This document shows, one piece after another, positions 10,845-23,766 of a stretch of 64,000 nucleotides of DNA. The translations under genes and the position numbers were made by a program. The DNA comes from Choristoneura fumiferana (taxonomy: Eukaryota; Arthropoda; Insecta; Lepidoptera; Tortricidae). Within the stretch, counting starts at the first letter, position 1, and every line of letters starts with the position of its first letter. The DNA is taken from positions 11,868,333 through 11,932,332 of the forward strand of contig NC_133485.1 in assembly GCF_025370935.1 (NCBI RefSeq), given 5' to 3'. Under the pieces are notes generated by a model. That model was not told the origin of the DNA. It saw only the letters and a list, made by a program, of their open reading frames with translations, and ran no database searches.

Positions 10845-13158
10845 TAAGTAAGTATATGGTGTTCACACATTCATTTTCTTTGTAATAAACAGTTTTTTTT
10901 TATTATTGGGCCAAGTTTAGACGCAGAATATCATATCATATGCGGCAATATGTACGATGCTGCTCCCGGTTTTAAAATATGGCGAACTTATCTCTTCCCG
11001 TAGGTGTCGCAAAACACCTAACAACAAAGTGAGAGTGGACAGCAGCGCTCTTTATTACCAATTGGTAAGGTAAGTTATAAGTAAGTAAGGTAAGGGTTCA
11101 CCTCAAGAAAGACTTCGAAGAAAAGTATCGATTTAGAAGAAGATGCGGCAAACATTCAATAATTCTTAAGTTTTGGTTTTGGGTTAGGTTTTTGTGAATT
11201 ATTCGGCAACTTGTATAACCGACAATCAAGGCAATATCTAAAACAAAATAGTTATTTGTGATACGAGTTTGGTAAGTAAGGTTTTACAAATGAGTTGACG
11301 AGTGATAAACCTGAGCCGCAAGGCGAGGGTTTTCATCGTCACGAGTTTGTAAAACCTTGCCAACCGTGTATCATACGACGTTTTTCAATACATTTGTGAG
11401 AAAATAGGCAATTAATAACAATAATAATAATTTTGTATTTGTGTGGCATGTTTTATGTTTATTTTAATGTTAACTTTTAAATAAATCTTTCAAGCTTTAA
11501 AAGAAAAGAAAAAAATAATAATAACACAAAATTGAAAAATAAAAACAAAACAATGCAAAGTTTACCAAAAATGGCGCGTCCGTAATGCGCATGCGTAAGT
11601 TCTGTATTTAATTAGATTAACTAAAATTATCAGGCAAAGGTTCGACGCGTTCAGCCACTGCGATTTTTTCGAATAAATAAAAGGTGGAAATTATTAAAAT
11701 CTGAGGTAATTAAGTTACAGTTTATAATAATTACAATAAATTTTGCAAATTCATTACTTAGTTTTGTATATTTATACATTTTTCTACGTATAAGTCGAAA
11801 TTTTTAATTTTTGTCATTTAAAACTGCTTGTAAACTTTTAAAATGGAGAATTAAAAAAAACTTAAATATCGCACTAGTACGGTAAAATGAACTTACGAGC
11901 CATGTACATCATTTGAAAGTGCATTTTTCGAGCAAATGTATTGAAAATAACTATATATCACTTTAGAAGTTATTTTAAAAAACCTGATTTCAAAAATCGA
12001 TACCTAGGCCTGCTTCTGGCTCATTGAATAAGCTGCGAGCAAAGGGTAAAATTTATTTATTTATTTTTATGTAAGTATTTGGGCACAAACGGTACAATAA
12101 TACTTACATTATAAACAATGACATATCTAACATTGACCAACAAAGTTGCCACATGCCAAAGTTGCCAGTATGCAAATTAGAAACAATCATCAGCAGACTC
12201 GACTATTAATAAATATCAGGTAAAGTAGTGACGTCGGTGGCTGACGGTAGCAGATTGTGACGACGCCTTAGACTTTAGACGCTGATTCATTATTTACTTG
12301 TTATGGCGAGATAAAATTCGAGGAAAGCATTATAGGATGTTTTTAAGATTGGTTGAAGGTTTATTGGTTTTCGAAGTTAGAGTTTTAAGTGGTTGATAAA
12401 TATACCTATTAGCAAGCATTTTTATGACGCACAGACGCATTGACCAGAATATTTAATTTTAAAAAGTAAGGACCCCACTGTGTAGGTAGATTATATGTAT
12501 AAAAAAATACAACCTAATTGATAACCTCCTCCTTGTTTTGAAGTCGGTTAAAAATAGGTACCTATTAGTTAAATAAAAAATCATGTTAGAAGTATTTTTT
12601 AAAACGGTTAAACTATTCTTTTTAATATAAAAGGCATGAAAAAGTTTTTTATTCATATAAACGTAATTTCAGACGCCTTGATGGCCAGTAACAATTTTAG
12701 GTTTATAAATGTAAAAAGTTTTTATGTCACAAGTGAGAAAAAGAAAGAAACATTTATTTGTGACTTAATAAAAATTATAACAAAAATCAATGATAAATAA
12801 ACAAGTTACTGTAATAAATGTAATAGGAAACACTTATAAATAAAGTAGAGCCCTCGTGCTAAGTCAAAAAGTATAGACTATTGAAAATACATTTCGATGT
12901 GGTTAAAGCTTAAAATGAAACCGCGTATCATGATCGGTATCACTTACTTCATTAAAACTATATTTTATGCGGTAAACCTCAGTAATCGAACTATTGCGCT
13001 TAATTATTATACGCCTCCGATGTAGTTCTTTAAATCCACCGCAAATCGCCCACGTAACTAAAAACAAATTGATGACATCGCATCTATCAATTACTGTGCC
13101 GCAAATTCTCACAAGAAACCCGTTTCACAGTTATAGGGAACATCAGTATTCTATTAAG
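10845..13158. other. intergenic gap before CSP-B
   Basis: AT-rich. It includes a hairpin-like block at about 11260-11395 (GTTTTACAAATGAGTT pairing with a CGAGTTTGTAAAACC stretch). No gene is recognised. Confidence 0.5.
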
Positions 13159-13166
13159 TATAAAAG
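13159..13166 (+). promoter_or_regulatory. TATA box of CSP-B
   Basis: TATAAAAG lies 104 bases before the end of the leader. A start around 13190 (CATATCACAC) would give an 80-base 5' UTR. No acceptor-like tract precedes the ATG, so the leader appears unspliced. Confidence 0.55.
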
Positions 13167-13269
13167 AAAGAATTAACTGACTTGAGGCATATCACACTGA
13201 CCACTGGTCGAGTACAGAACGAGCTCCAGAGAAAAAATAAAACCATAGATCAAAAACATTGTTTTTAAA

Positions 13270-15269
13270 ATGAGGGCTGCATTTTTGATCAGTTTTGTGG
13301 CTTTGGCAGTGATAGTTTCGGCCCGACCAGGCGATAAATATACGGACAAGTTTGATAGCGTGGATTTGAACGAGATTCTGAAAAACCGTAGGCTGCTAGT
13401 ACCGTACGTCAAGTGCCTCCTAGGCCAAGGGAAGTGCACGCCGGACGGCAAAGAATTGAAATGTGAGTACCTACATCTAAATGTCTTTTTCTCATGTTGT
13501 CATGTAGTAGTAATAGTTTTTAGAGTCGGGGTAAGAAAAGTATCGTCACTTTTGGACCTTAAAGTAATTGAAATAGAGTTGAAAAGTGACGAACCTTTAC
13601 TTACTCCGTTATACATTAGGGTTAGTGTTTAAGTATTTGTTCATCGAAGAGTTTACTAATTTATTTTCTAATAGGTGTTTGGGTGAGAACAAAATTGACA
13701 ATGGCATAAAGATTGACTTTCAGTTTAGTGTAGTTTAGCTAGCATATTTGTACCTATTAGTATTTTATGTGACTTACTGGCTAACAGATAATGTACGGAC
13801 AGTCCAAACCACAGGAGCTAGAGACTTGAAATTTGGTAGTCATATTATTTGGGAATCATAGAGTCAATATTGAGGTGTAGCCAATTTTTTATTCTTTCAC
13901 GGAATCGAAGTTGCAAAAGTGTGGGATAAAGATAATAATTTTGATAATGTTCAATATTGCATGAATTCTAAGGCAAAGAAAATGTCTGTGCTTTTGTTAA
14001 ACGTCAGCTATCTGTACGAGTAACATCAGATCTGGTTTTATAAGAAACCCGTTGTAATTGTGTAAATCTTTTAAAAGTTCAGTTCGTCTGCCTGTCACGT
14101 GCGGGAAGGCTGGTCACGTTTAAATAGTTTGCTTTTAATGGCGAGATGTTTGCTAGATCTCAAGTGTGAACGTAAAGGACTTGGACAATGTTTGTTGAAT
14201 AATCAAGCAGGCTTTGAACATAATGGCTGTTAATATCCAACTAGTTAAATCTATTTGAATTTATAAAGAACTAAGGGCTTCGCCCGCGTTGAATTCGGTT
14301 ATAGCGCGCTTTTCCCTCGGAATCGTGTATTTTGCCGGGATAAAAAGGAGCCTATATCACTCTCTGGCTCATAAACTATCTCTATCCCAAAAATCACGAC
14401 GAGCTGCTTCTGACAGTTTCTAAATACACTCATCAAAAGTGTCTAGAGGGTAATTTTTAACCCTGGAAAGTTTTGAACATTTCAATATGTAGGTATTACT
14501 ACCGAGTCAAAACATCAAATTTGTCGAGGGATAATGATTACCCAAACTTTTCTGAAATGAATGGATGGATGGATATAGGATAATAGATTACAAAATAAAG
14601 ATTCTTACCTACGTCTACCAGGTATTACATGTTATCAATATCCGTAGAATTGACAGCCAGATAGCCGAGTGGTCAGAGAACCAAATCTTGAGGGCCCGGG
14701 TTCGACCCTGGTTGGGGCGGATATCACGTATGAAAAATTCGAATATTTGTTCTCGACTCTTGAGTACTGTGTGACTCATTTTCTTTTTTTAAATTTTAGG
14801 CTTAATTTAGCGAACGTTTTGCTAATAAAAAGACAAATCTTATACCTTAAATCGAGCAATTCCTGTATATTAGATATTTATTTATATCAGGGACCTAGGG
14901 AGCGGCTCCCACGATTTGGACGAAATTTGCTAAGTGGTTGTTTTCGAAGGTGAACAATCGATAGCTTACTCTTATGTATCTCTAAAAAAACTTGTGTTTT
15001 CGAGTTTAACCTGAACGGAGCTCGGTCGCCCAGGTACTGATATTAAAAGAAGTAACAAATAAAAATATTTTTCTTCAGCTCACATCAAAGAAGCCCTCGA
15101 AAACTATTGTGCGAAATGCACGGATACCCAGCGCAGTGCCACACGCCGCGTCATTGGCCACCTCATCAACAAGGAAGGAGCTTACTGGGAACAACTCGTG
15201 GACAAGTACGACCCCCAGCGGAAATACGTGACCAAGTACGAGAACGAACTGAGAACCATTAGCGCGTAG
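13270..15269 (+). CDS. chemosensory protein, CSP-B (two coding exons)
   Basis: Exons are 13270-13462 and 15079-15269, joined in phase 1 (AAAT|GTGAGT, TTCTTCAG|CT), giving 127 residues. The signal peptide is residues 1-18 (ends VSA, mature start RPGDKYTDKFD). The family cysteines are C49, C56, C75 and C78, with no extra cysteine. Exon 2 carries HIKEALENYCAKC, the RRVIGHLINKE block and YWEQLVDKYDP. It is the tandem sister of CSP-A: same length, same RPGD mature start and near-identical NRRLLVPY segment. AATAAA is at 15306 and again at 15319. The 1.6-kb intron holds a foldback MITE (13522-13613), a tRNA-like SINE head and a decayed Helitron-like fragment. An apparent longer frame running on past the donor to 13632 is intron read-through. 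Confidence 0.93.
13522..13613. repeat. GTCGGGGTAAG foldback MITE, copy 1 (CSP-B intron)
   Basis: The inverted ends are AGAGTCGGGGTAAGAAAAG and a degenerate CCTTTACTTACTCCG. The centre contains TTTGGACCTTAAAG and AATAGAGTTGAAAAGTG. The same element lies inverted in the intron of CSP-C at 17467-17557. Confidence 0.7.
14275..14430 (-). repeat. decayed Helitron-like fragment in the CSP-B intron
   Basis: It holds GGGCTTCGCCCGCG followed by CGGGATAAAAAGGAGCCTAT, the internal words of the short elements at 24648-24868 and 30413-30889. The ends are lost. Confidence 0.5.
14655..14720 (+). repeat. tRNA-like SINE head
   Basis: ATAGCCGAGTGGTCAGAG resembles an A box, and GGGTTCGACCCTGG a B box about 30 bases on. 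The flanks do not form a full acceptor stem, so this is a tRNA-derived SINE head or a decayed tRNA and not a working tRNA gene. Confidence 0.45.
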
Positions 15270-17156
15270 ATTTAGGTTAAGATTTCAAGACTGATGTGCT
15301 TTTAAAATAAACAATTTAAATAAATATGAGGTGAATTATTTCATTTTTATATCAGACACTAGCCGTTGCCGTCGACTCCGTCCATGTAGAATTCCTTTAT
15401 CGCTATCCCACGGGAGTTTTGCAATTTTCCATATAACACAAATAAACAAACAAACAGTGAGATAGTGGGATGGGATGTTTACCGTACAGTCACCAGCAAC
15501 GCGTGAGCAAAAGCGTGCATAAATCTGATATGACTCTATTTCTAGGGCCAGAAGGATGTGACAGATATTTTTGCACGCTCCGCTGTAGCAGATATTAACG
15601 CTGGTTGACCGTACATAACGAACTCTATTTCATTTATCGTTAGAGTTGAATAGAGTTTCGCATGTCCGTACACCCGCGGCTTGACTTAAAGTCTGTTAGC
15701 GCGAGAAAGTTGAAATTTTGCATAAGTTGATATATATAACCACGCCAACAAGATGGTAAAACAAAATTAAAAAATATTTAAGGGTACCTCCCCAAGGGTA
15801 AAATAGGCATGTTTTTTTATCGTTGGAGGATTACTGGCAGTAGTTCCTTTACTTCCTTTCTTTTCATACTAATAATTCTCCTTTTTGTACTGCCAAAGGA
15901 ACTACTGCGAATAATCCTCGTTGGATTGATCTTCCAAAACATTATAAGCGCCACGACCATTTTTCGTTTTCAAGATCCGTTCGCTAAATATAAAGTGCTA
16001 ATTTTTGTTAGAAAGAAAGAAAGATGTTACATTTTACCATTGTACTATTACTTATTCTGTGACCAAACCTAATTATAAGCATCGTAATGGCTGCTCCCAT
16101 TATAGTTGCAAAGTTGCGTTTTGATCTGTAGTGCTGCTTGTAAATTAGAACGAAACTACGTTTGTATGGGGACGCGAGCGTACTGGGGACTCTTAACATT
16201 GAATATTTGCCGCATACGGAATCCTACACTGCGTGTTGGTTGATATACGCACACGTGGGTGCTTTTTTATTCTTCTATGGGAGCAAACGATACGATAAGC
16301 ATAAGATAGTATGTTGAGAATAAAATAAAACAGTATTATTTAAACTTCATTTCATTTATTATCTTTTTATTATTCAGGGTAAGTTAGATTAGGTTAGTTG
16401 GATACTTATTCAGGTACAAAATACCGTTTACATCATCAATTGACTTCCTACCTGGGTAGGTTGCCTACCATAGAAATAAATCTTGAAATATTGAAAGCTA
16501 AATCTTGAAAGCTTTTAAGCTTTCTTTGTTAGCAACACTTGCGATTTTACTTCAAGAATATTTTGGAGCCATAGGTGTATGCTGCATAATATTTACAGTG
16601 CTAGTTTATGCCCCTTTCTTTTACAAGCTTTTATCTTTTTGATCCAAATATAGGAAATGTGTGCAGTGCATGTATAAGTATCGAATGCTAATCAATACAA
16701 ATGTTAACAAAATGTACCTATGTATGAGATATGTAGGTACATTCAACATAAATAAAGCGGTTTTTTTTTAACTTAAGCATTGTAAAGTTACTGTATCGTG
16801 AATGAGAATCGATGCCCTAACGTCAGAGCAAATAAAAAGTGAAGAAAAATTTGCGAACGACAAAGGTTTAAGACAACGGGTTTAAGTTATACTTCGCCTT
16901 ATGCATAGGTACCTACTATTGCACGCACTAAAGAGCAACCAAACTTCAACAAGCAAATTTGCCGTTCGCAGTACCAGCAGATTGCTGATTTGGAACCATT
17001 TCGTGACATGCGTTTTTATTTTATTTTATGTTATCACGCATATCTATTCTTTCCTTCAAACAGCAAGCAAGCTATGCACACGCGTATAATACAAGGTGTT
17101 GTTTAAACCGGCTTCTGCCGTTCGCAGCACTTCGTCCTCGCTTGATGTTCTCAGAA
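15270..17156. other. intergenic gap between CSP-B and CSP-C
   Basis: It contains the CSP-B polyadenylation signals and a hairpin-type repeat at about 15488-15612 (related words at 34100-34215). A foldback lies around 15823-15915 (TTACTGGCAGTAGTTCC against GGAACTACTGCGAATAATCC), with a relative near 48490-48610. No gene is seen. Confidence 0.5.
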
Positions 17157-18839
17157 TTAATCATCTCGCGCAAGGAAGGCCTCATACGTGGGCTTGTACT
17201 TGTCTCCCGGGTCATATTTGGCCTTCATTTGCTCCCAGTACTCCTGCTCGTGTTCCTTTAAGTGCTTCACCACTTTCCTGGCGCTCTTCCTCTGCCACTC
17301 GGTACATTTTTCACAGCCCGTTGTCATAGCGTCATTAACGTGACCTAGAAAATGACGTAAGATTTAGTCGCAAAACAATAATAAATAAATACCACGGGAC
17401 ACTTGGTACTTGACACTTGATACTAATTTGACCTAGTACTAAAGTAAACAAAGCTTGTGTTATGGTATAGTCGGGGTAAGAAAAGGTTCGTCACTTTTCA
17501 ACTCTATTTCAATTACGTTAAGGTCCAAAAGTAACGAACCTTTTCTTACCCCGACATACTTGGCAACGGCATACGAGTACATACACCCAAAACTTGAGAA
17601 CGAACATACATTTGTATTTTTCATACAAATAGATATCTGCCCCGACCGGGGAACGCACCCAGGATGCCAAGCTGGGCTATTTAGCACTGGCGTGGCGTCA
17701 GATATTTCCGTGCTAAAGCCGAAGCAAAAATCGTTTACATCTTTCATAAATTCTGTATTCTTGTTGTTCTATTTTGTAAATAATAGGCAAGCCGGTGGGA
17801 ATAGAGTTCTATGGCCGCTTCGCCACTGCTATCTAGTCGACCAACAATAGCGAAATATGCAGTGTCTGCCTGCGTCTGTCAAAGTGGAATCTTCGTTCGC
17901 AGAGCAGAGCCAATCGACGTACTTTTCGTACCTCCTACATAATGCTTTTTTTTTAAACGGCTTCATCTGATTCCGCGTTTAATGTGGGGAGAGCCAAAAA
18001 AATAGGGTAAGTAAAGATAAATAAATTTAAATGAAACCTCTTTACAATATCAGGAAACATTTTGAAAAATTACCACCTTGGGTATTATGGTAGACTGTTC
18101 GCACTGCGACTTTCAATAAGCGACTTCGAAAGAAAATGGGAATAGGTAGCGTTATTTTCATAAAAAACTTGACAATTTAAACGTCGGAAAGATAAACAAG
18201 ATATTCTTGGCTTTCTGATAATGAAGCTAAAAACGCCTGAGAATGCAGAAGAATAACTTTAGGATAGTAACGGAGTACGGGGTCCCCCGTATCGCAAGCA
18301 TCTGCGAAACTAAACCAGTTTTTAAACTGGTTAATATTTTTGCTATTTAACTTGATGTAGTTTTGCAAAAAGTGGTTTTAAATGTTCTGGGTAGTAGGAC
18401 AGGATACGGACGATTTATTGTTTGTTCTAAAAAGGATGTAAAAAGGTGAGATATAATACCTTAAGAGGCAATATTGAACACCTGCCTCAGATCAAGCCGA
18501 GCAGCTATTATTATTGACAATATATGGCAACGACAAAATATATTTAGGTACAACACATTTTTATGTATGTATGCATGTATCGCACTTAAACTAGAGCCTG
18601 AAATTATGTTTAATTAGAATTTAACTTGTCATAAATATTTATTCTAGGTACTTACTTTTAAGTGCCTTTCCTTCCGGCGTGCAGCGTCCCTGGCCAAGCA
18701 TACACTTGACATATGGAACCAGTAATCTCTTGTTCGCCAGTATCTCATCAATGTTTACGCTGTCATATCTGTCAGTGTATTGCTCCCCAAGAGACAAACA
18801 TAAAAGGCCGAAACCGAAGAACACTAAGAACCAATTCAT
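17157..18839 (-). CDS. chemosensory protein, CSP-C (two coding exons)
   Basis: Minus-strand exons are 18839-18656 and 17344-17157, joined in phase 1 (AAAA|GTAAGT, TTTCTAG|GT), giving 123 residues. The signal peptide is residues 1-18, and the mature start is EQYTDRYDSVNIDEIL. Cysteines are C46, C53, C72 and C75 with normal spacing. Exon 2 reads HVNDAMTTGCEKC, then KHLKEHEQEYWEQMKAKYDP. The last exon lies outside any long ATG-initiated frame, so it was found by its motif. TTTATT (AATAAA on the minus strand) at 17015-17020 suits the poly(A) signal. The intron (17345-18655) holds an inverted MITE shared with CSP-B. Confidence 0.92.
17467..17557. repeat. GTCGGGGTAAG foldback MITE, copy 2 (CSP-C intron)
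   Basis: A near-perfect palindrome running from ATAGTCGGGGTAAGAAAAGG to CCTTTTCTTACCCCGACATA. It is the same family as 13522-13613 but in inverse orientation. Confidence 0.75.
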
Positions 18840-18861
18840 CTTTCTATTAGTAGCGATGAAT

Positions 18862-18896
18862 ACTGAAGATTTAATAAGAACCTATTGGCTTTTATT
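18862..18896 (-). promoter_or_regulatory. core promoter of CSP-C
   Basis: On the minus strand, AATAAAAG (18896-18889) is followed about 30 bases later by TCAGT (18866-18862), the arthropod initiator consensus. The resulting leader is about 25 bases and unspliced. Confidence 0.55.
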
Positions 18897-18899
18897 TCA

Positions 18900-20032
18900 G
18901 TTCGCAGTGATTTAATTACGCGGTTGCAGCTTTGTAATTGCTTCAATTATGATTCTGATTGTTCTGGTTGAGTTGTTTCTTAATGTAAACAGTGTCTATT
19001 GTTTTCTTTAATGATTATAATGTTGCTTTTTTATTGTTCCGGAACTACTGTCAAACTACGTCAACTGGATCTTGTTCATGCAAGAAACTTCTGGGATCGA
19101 TAATGGTCTTGACCGTGTCCGCTTTTCTATTTGACCCTGGGGGGCTACTACGAAATTGGAAGTTCGTATCGTACCGTCCCTCTCGCTCTCGTATTAAATA
19201 ATGTATAAGCGTCAGCGGGCAGACAAGATACGAAGTTAAAATTTTGCACTTCGTAGTGTAGGATAGGATCTGTTTCAAAAGGATGCAGTCACAGAATTGA
19301 TAAGTTATATCGGTGCCAGACAAAGTCGTCATGACTTAACATTTCAGTAGGAATTTAAACCATGACACTTACTAATTAATTTCTGATAATAGAAATGATA
19401 TGATAACTTAGCACAACGATTCCCCTAAATTTCTAAATTAAGAACCTAATGTACAAATCAAAGAAATAATAATAATAATAATAGGTCGAATTGCTATATT
19501 TCTGCTTTTGAAAATAACCAATGAATATCTGAAGGCCTATCCAAACTAATAAACCATTAAGGAATTCCAAAAACAACAAAGAAAAGTAATTTAATTGACA
19601 AATATTTTTATTGAAACGTAATAAAACATCAATAATAAATAATGGCTACGAAAACCTTTAAATAATGCGTTTTTAAATAAACAACTCGCGACGTTCAAAA
19701 GGAGTACATGTATCAAATGACTTTTAAAGTTTGATGGTAATGATCCAAAAAATACCAATGATTATAATATTGTAAGTATTTTTTTATCAGAAATAGACTT
19801 CACAGGAGCCATATAAAATAAACCTAACCTAATCAATCTGCTTAAGTAATACACGATCAAAAACTTCATCAAATTGAGACTATTATCGAAAATATATTAT
19901 GTTAAATGACCATTATATATTTTGTCCAGTATTCTTTGTGAACTTTATGTATTTTGACACGTTCCTAAAAGAGGAACCATAGAAAACCGTACAAAACTCT
20001 GATTGGCCGAAATATAGCGGTTTCGTGCCGCG
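18900..20032. other. intergenic gap between CSP-C and CSP-D
   Basis: It contains the foldback MITE at 19139-19260 and AT-rich sequence. A minus-strand poly(A) signal for CSP-D (TTTATT) is at 19607-19612. No gene is seen. Confidence 0.5.
19139..19260. repeat. CTACTACGAA-type foldback MITE, copy 2
   Basis: Begins GGGGGGCTACTACGAAATTG and ends TGCACTTCGTAGTGTA. The inner word GTTCGTATCGTACCGTCC is shared with the other four copies. Confidence 0.7.
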
Positions 20033-22909
20033 TTACTCAGGTATTTGGATGCCATTGGCTCTCGCGCGCTCCTCGTAGATCTTCTTGTATTTGCCTTCGG
20101 GGTCGAAACGAGCAGTCAGTTCGTGCCAGGTGGGTAGTTCGTTCTTGATGAGGTGCTCGATGACCTTCGTAGCCCCCTTCTTTTGAGCCTCGGTGCATTT
20201 CTCGCAACCAGTTTGGAGAGCGTCTTCGAGGTGATCTGGAAATTATTTTCACGGGTCAATGGATAAATGTTATTTATTCCTTGAAATAATATTTTAACAA
20301 TGCATTTTGTAATGAATAATCGTCAATTAATTTAAATAAAATAACTACGACACTGATAAACTTATGGTGTTGCAGATTTTTATGGGCGGTGGTGATCTCT
20401 TACCATCAGGAGACCCACTTGCTCGTTTGCCACCCAGTCGAATAAAAAAAAAACGAGTATTAGATGTCAATGGTGAATTTATTTCATGAAACTATACCCG
20501 AGGCTTCGCATGCATTAGCGAGTAATCACTAAACTAAGTCTGGCAGTTAAATAGAAATAGGACTTAACGTCGTTATTCTCACAGGTAGAGACCGTATTAT
20601 ATGCAACATAAAAAGCTTCAGATATGCATGCGAATATGCGTGATAAATTCTAAGAATATGCATGAAAACTGTTAAAATATGCAACATTAAATCAAGAAAG
20701 GAATTGAATACTTAGACTGATTAAGCTTGTTAGATCGACTAGTTGTTGATGATACACTTATTAGCATAAAATCCGCGTATAATTGTGATAATTTATAAAA
20801 ATAAATCTGTCGGTATGGCAAACATAGCAAAACTTTAGCAGAATTGATTTCTTCATTTTTACTAAGGCTAAATATCGACACTGACAAATAAATATTTACA
20901 TTTTTAACAACGAGCTGCTGATCCTAATGTACAGTACTAAAACTGTGCCTTCAATTACTCAAAATAATTTTAAAAGTGGAAAAATACCGTTGCACGACCA
21001 CTAAGTTAACTGGGCAGGTATTTGAATTTGATGCACTTCAGCATTTATTGCTTCTGGCTAATACCCAGAAATATTGCAATTATAGTCGGTCGAAATACCT
21101 ACGCGTCATCACAGGATTTTAGCTAAAATATGCAATAACCGATGATAACCGGCTAAATATGCAAATGCATATGCAAATATGTTTTTATAACGGTCCAGGG
21201 GTTTCCGACGGTGCTGGCTGAAAATCAGCGCTGGGGTGTTTTTAACGCTTCAGCGTTATGCTGACGGCGTCCGATTCACAACCGTAATGACACATACCTT
21301 TGTGTTGTTTATTTGTACCTAATAATACTGTTGTGTTTTGTGTTGTGAGTAATGTATTTTCTTTCTTTCTTTCTTTCTAATATGCAATTGAATATAATCC
21401 GCTCTCTACTCTAGGGATTCTCGAAAATTACATCATCATCATCAATTTACGTTCAATTTCATGTCTTTACGAAGTGGTTAAGATTTTATGCCTTCGGGAC
21501 TAAGTATCAGGATAAAAATTAGCCCATATGTTAGGTGTTCCAAAGATTCTATTTTACCAAAAAAAAAAACATCATGAAAGTGTAAAACATATGTGCACTT
21601 TCATCCAAACTTTTGCATTAGTAGGATTATGCATCATATTGTTTGTTAAGCTTCTGTTAAATAACTTAATTTTAGTTTGTCTTTGTTCCGCCACATTTTG
21701 CCCCACATATTAAAATTTGCCCTCACCATACATAAAAAAAAAACTCTGCTAGTTTTAGATATTCGACAATTGTTTGTAAGTTATTAAAAATGCTGCTGGT
21801 ATATGTCTGCTGATTTATTTATGAGTATTAATGAAAAAACTAGGTATGAAGCAATAGCAACGAGTCTCGAGCCGAAGACGGATGAGGTCAAGGTGAGTGA
21901 CCTGTGCTGTTGACAGTCAAAAACAATGCATAATTTATAGATTTATTGTCACCTTTTCCACGCTTTTTGTCTTATATTTAGTACGAATGTCGTTTGAATC
22001 TGAAAGTAACTCTATACAAAATTGTTTTTATTGATAGAATAGTATAAAAGGTAGATTAGGTACAATAAAAATAAATTTAAATAAAATTAAATAAGCTGAA
22101 TAAATCTAAAAATGGACCCTGCGGCATGGTACCAAAGATGCTGGCAGCATTTCCCCGCTGGATCGTAAGGCTGATGCGTTAAGCGAGGAAACTGCCAGCT
22201 CTTCGGTCTCCTGTCGTATCTCTGAGTCTCTTTGATAGATCTTATATTATTATTATTATTATCTTATATTATTATTACGTGGTGACGTGGCTTTGACTTA
22301 TTATGTACAACCGTGGTGATATGGTTAGTTACTTATGGCCTCTCAACCAGAAAAATGTGGGTCTATATCCAGGCTCGCACCTCAGAGTTTTTCGAATTTT
22401 ATAATTTATAGTAGTCACAAAGTAGGCACACTAAACTTTTGGGCGACAATTGCCAAAGAGAATATAATAATACTTCTTATAGCCAGAAAAGAAAGTCACA
22501 ATCTTGAACAACTGATCGTGCCGGAGCGTGATGGCAAACTCAACTACGCGTAGCGCTAGGTACACGTTTTCAAACAGGCATAGAAGGACACCGTCAGAGA
22601 GAAGCTGTTTTCACGAGGGCTTTACGGCCTCAGCAATGAGGAGTACGAAGTACGACGCAACGAGGACGTATATATAGATAAGTTTCTGACGGTTCATAAA
22701 CAGACGAAGATATTAAAGAGTTTTTTACCTTTTAGCTCCTTGCCTTCAGGAGTACACTTGCCCTTATCGAGTATGCAGTTGACATAAGCCTGGAGCAGCC
22801 GCTTGTTCTCAAGGATTTCGTCCAAGTCTATCTTGTCATATTTGTCCGTGTATTTTTCTTCGGCCAGCGCAAACACCGCACAGCACAAAACTAGGTAATA
22901 TTTGAGCAT
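20033..22909 (-). CDS. chemosensory protein, CSP-D (two coding exons)
   Basis: Minus-strand exons are 22909-22729 and 20235-20033, joined in phase 1 (AAAG|GTAAAA, TTTCCAG|AT), giving 127 residues. The chosen start MLKYYLVLCC follows AACTTTCAG, a likely acceptor of a 5' UTR intron, so the longer frame beginning at 22927 (MLQNFQ) would be intronic. The signal peptide is about residues 1-16 and the mature start is EEKYTDKYDKIDLDEIL. Cysteines are C45, C52, C71 and C74. Exon 2 has DHLEDALQTGCEKC, then EHLIKNELPTWHEL and a C-terminal tail ending NGIQIPE, longer than in the sister genes. The 2.5-kb intron holds retroelement ends (about 20378-20450 and 22110-22275) and a CTTT microsatellite. Confidence 0.92.
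22110..22275 (+). repeat. retroelement 3' end with TTA-repeat tail
   Basis: ACCCTGCGGCATGGTACC leads through TCTCCTGTCGTATCTCTGAG to an interrupted (TTA)n run. The tail style matches the RTE-like element at 10035-10730, but the body differs. It lies in the CSP-D intron. Confidence 0.4.
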
Positions 22910-23766
22910 CTGAAAGTTTTGAAGCAAAAATTTTGGAGTTTTGGAAGGATAAATAGAACTTGCAACTAGGAGTTAAGGTCTACTGAAGACGGAGCCGAAA
23001 CTGCATAGCGTTTTTAAAGTACCCAAAACACACAACACCAAGTAACACTCAAAAATAATCTATTTGAATTAAAAACATGAAACTTATATTAAGAAACAAT
23101 TTTTCTTGTTCTTGGTCTCAGGTCAGCTGAAGAGTGGTATTGAGTCTATAGCTCTCTAAATGCAAAATTATAGCTCTCTTTTAATCAAGGTTGGATGGAC
23201 ACGTTTTTTATATTTTGTACTCCATTTTAGTTTACATCTTCGCTTCCCTTTTACCATCAGAGGTGTGGTTCAGTGATTACGGTGAAACACATCCATCTTA
23301 TGCACGAAATAATAAAATAATGGTTTCAAAATCTAGAAAACACGCTTTTGATTGTAAACCAAAAGTCTGACTGACACCATCATCAGCCCCTGATCCATTG
23401 TTGGTTTAAATACACCGTTAGTTGTTTTGTCTTGGAGTTCCAGCATCTAGCTTGCGACTCCATCGTCAAAAATCAGCTAGATATTAAATATCATATTGTA
23501 GATATTATCAACTACTTATAATTGCCAAGTTTTGCGGTAAATACTTAAATACTTTGTTGAAAATCAAGTTCACAGAAGCTTAATAAGAGCGTACTAAAAA
23601 TACAAGTTTTAATTACTTCTAATAATGCCGTCGATTTGGAATTTGGTATGTGTATGCATTTGGTATATATCCGATGACAAAGCAATAACAAAGTATTGTC
23701 AGCAAAAAGGGTGTTTTAAAAATGTTTTTCCTTTTTAAGTTATTAAACAAAATATCTAAGACCTAC

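Noticed and set aside
13463..13632. Extension of CSP-B exon 1 past the donor
   Set aside because: It reads through a GTGAGT donor into intron and a MITE; exon 2 is found at 15079.
22910..22927. Longer start for CSP-D (MLQNFQ before MLKYYL)
   Set aside because: AACTTTCAG directly before MLKYYL is a good acceptor and the signal peptide fits better from the inner Met.
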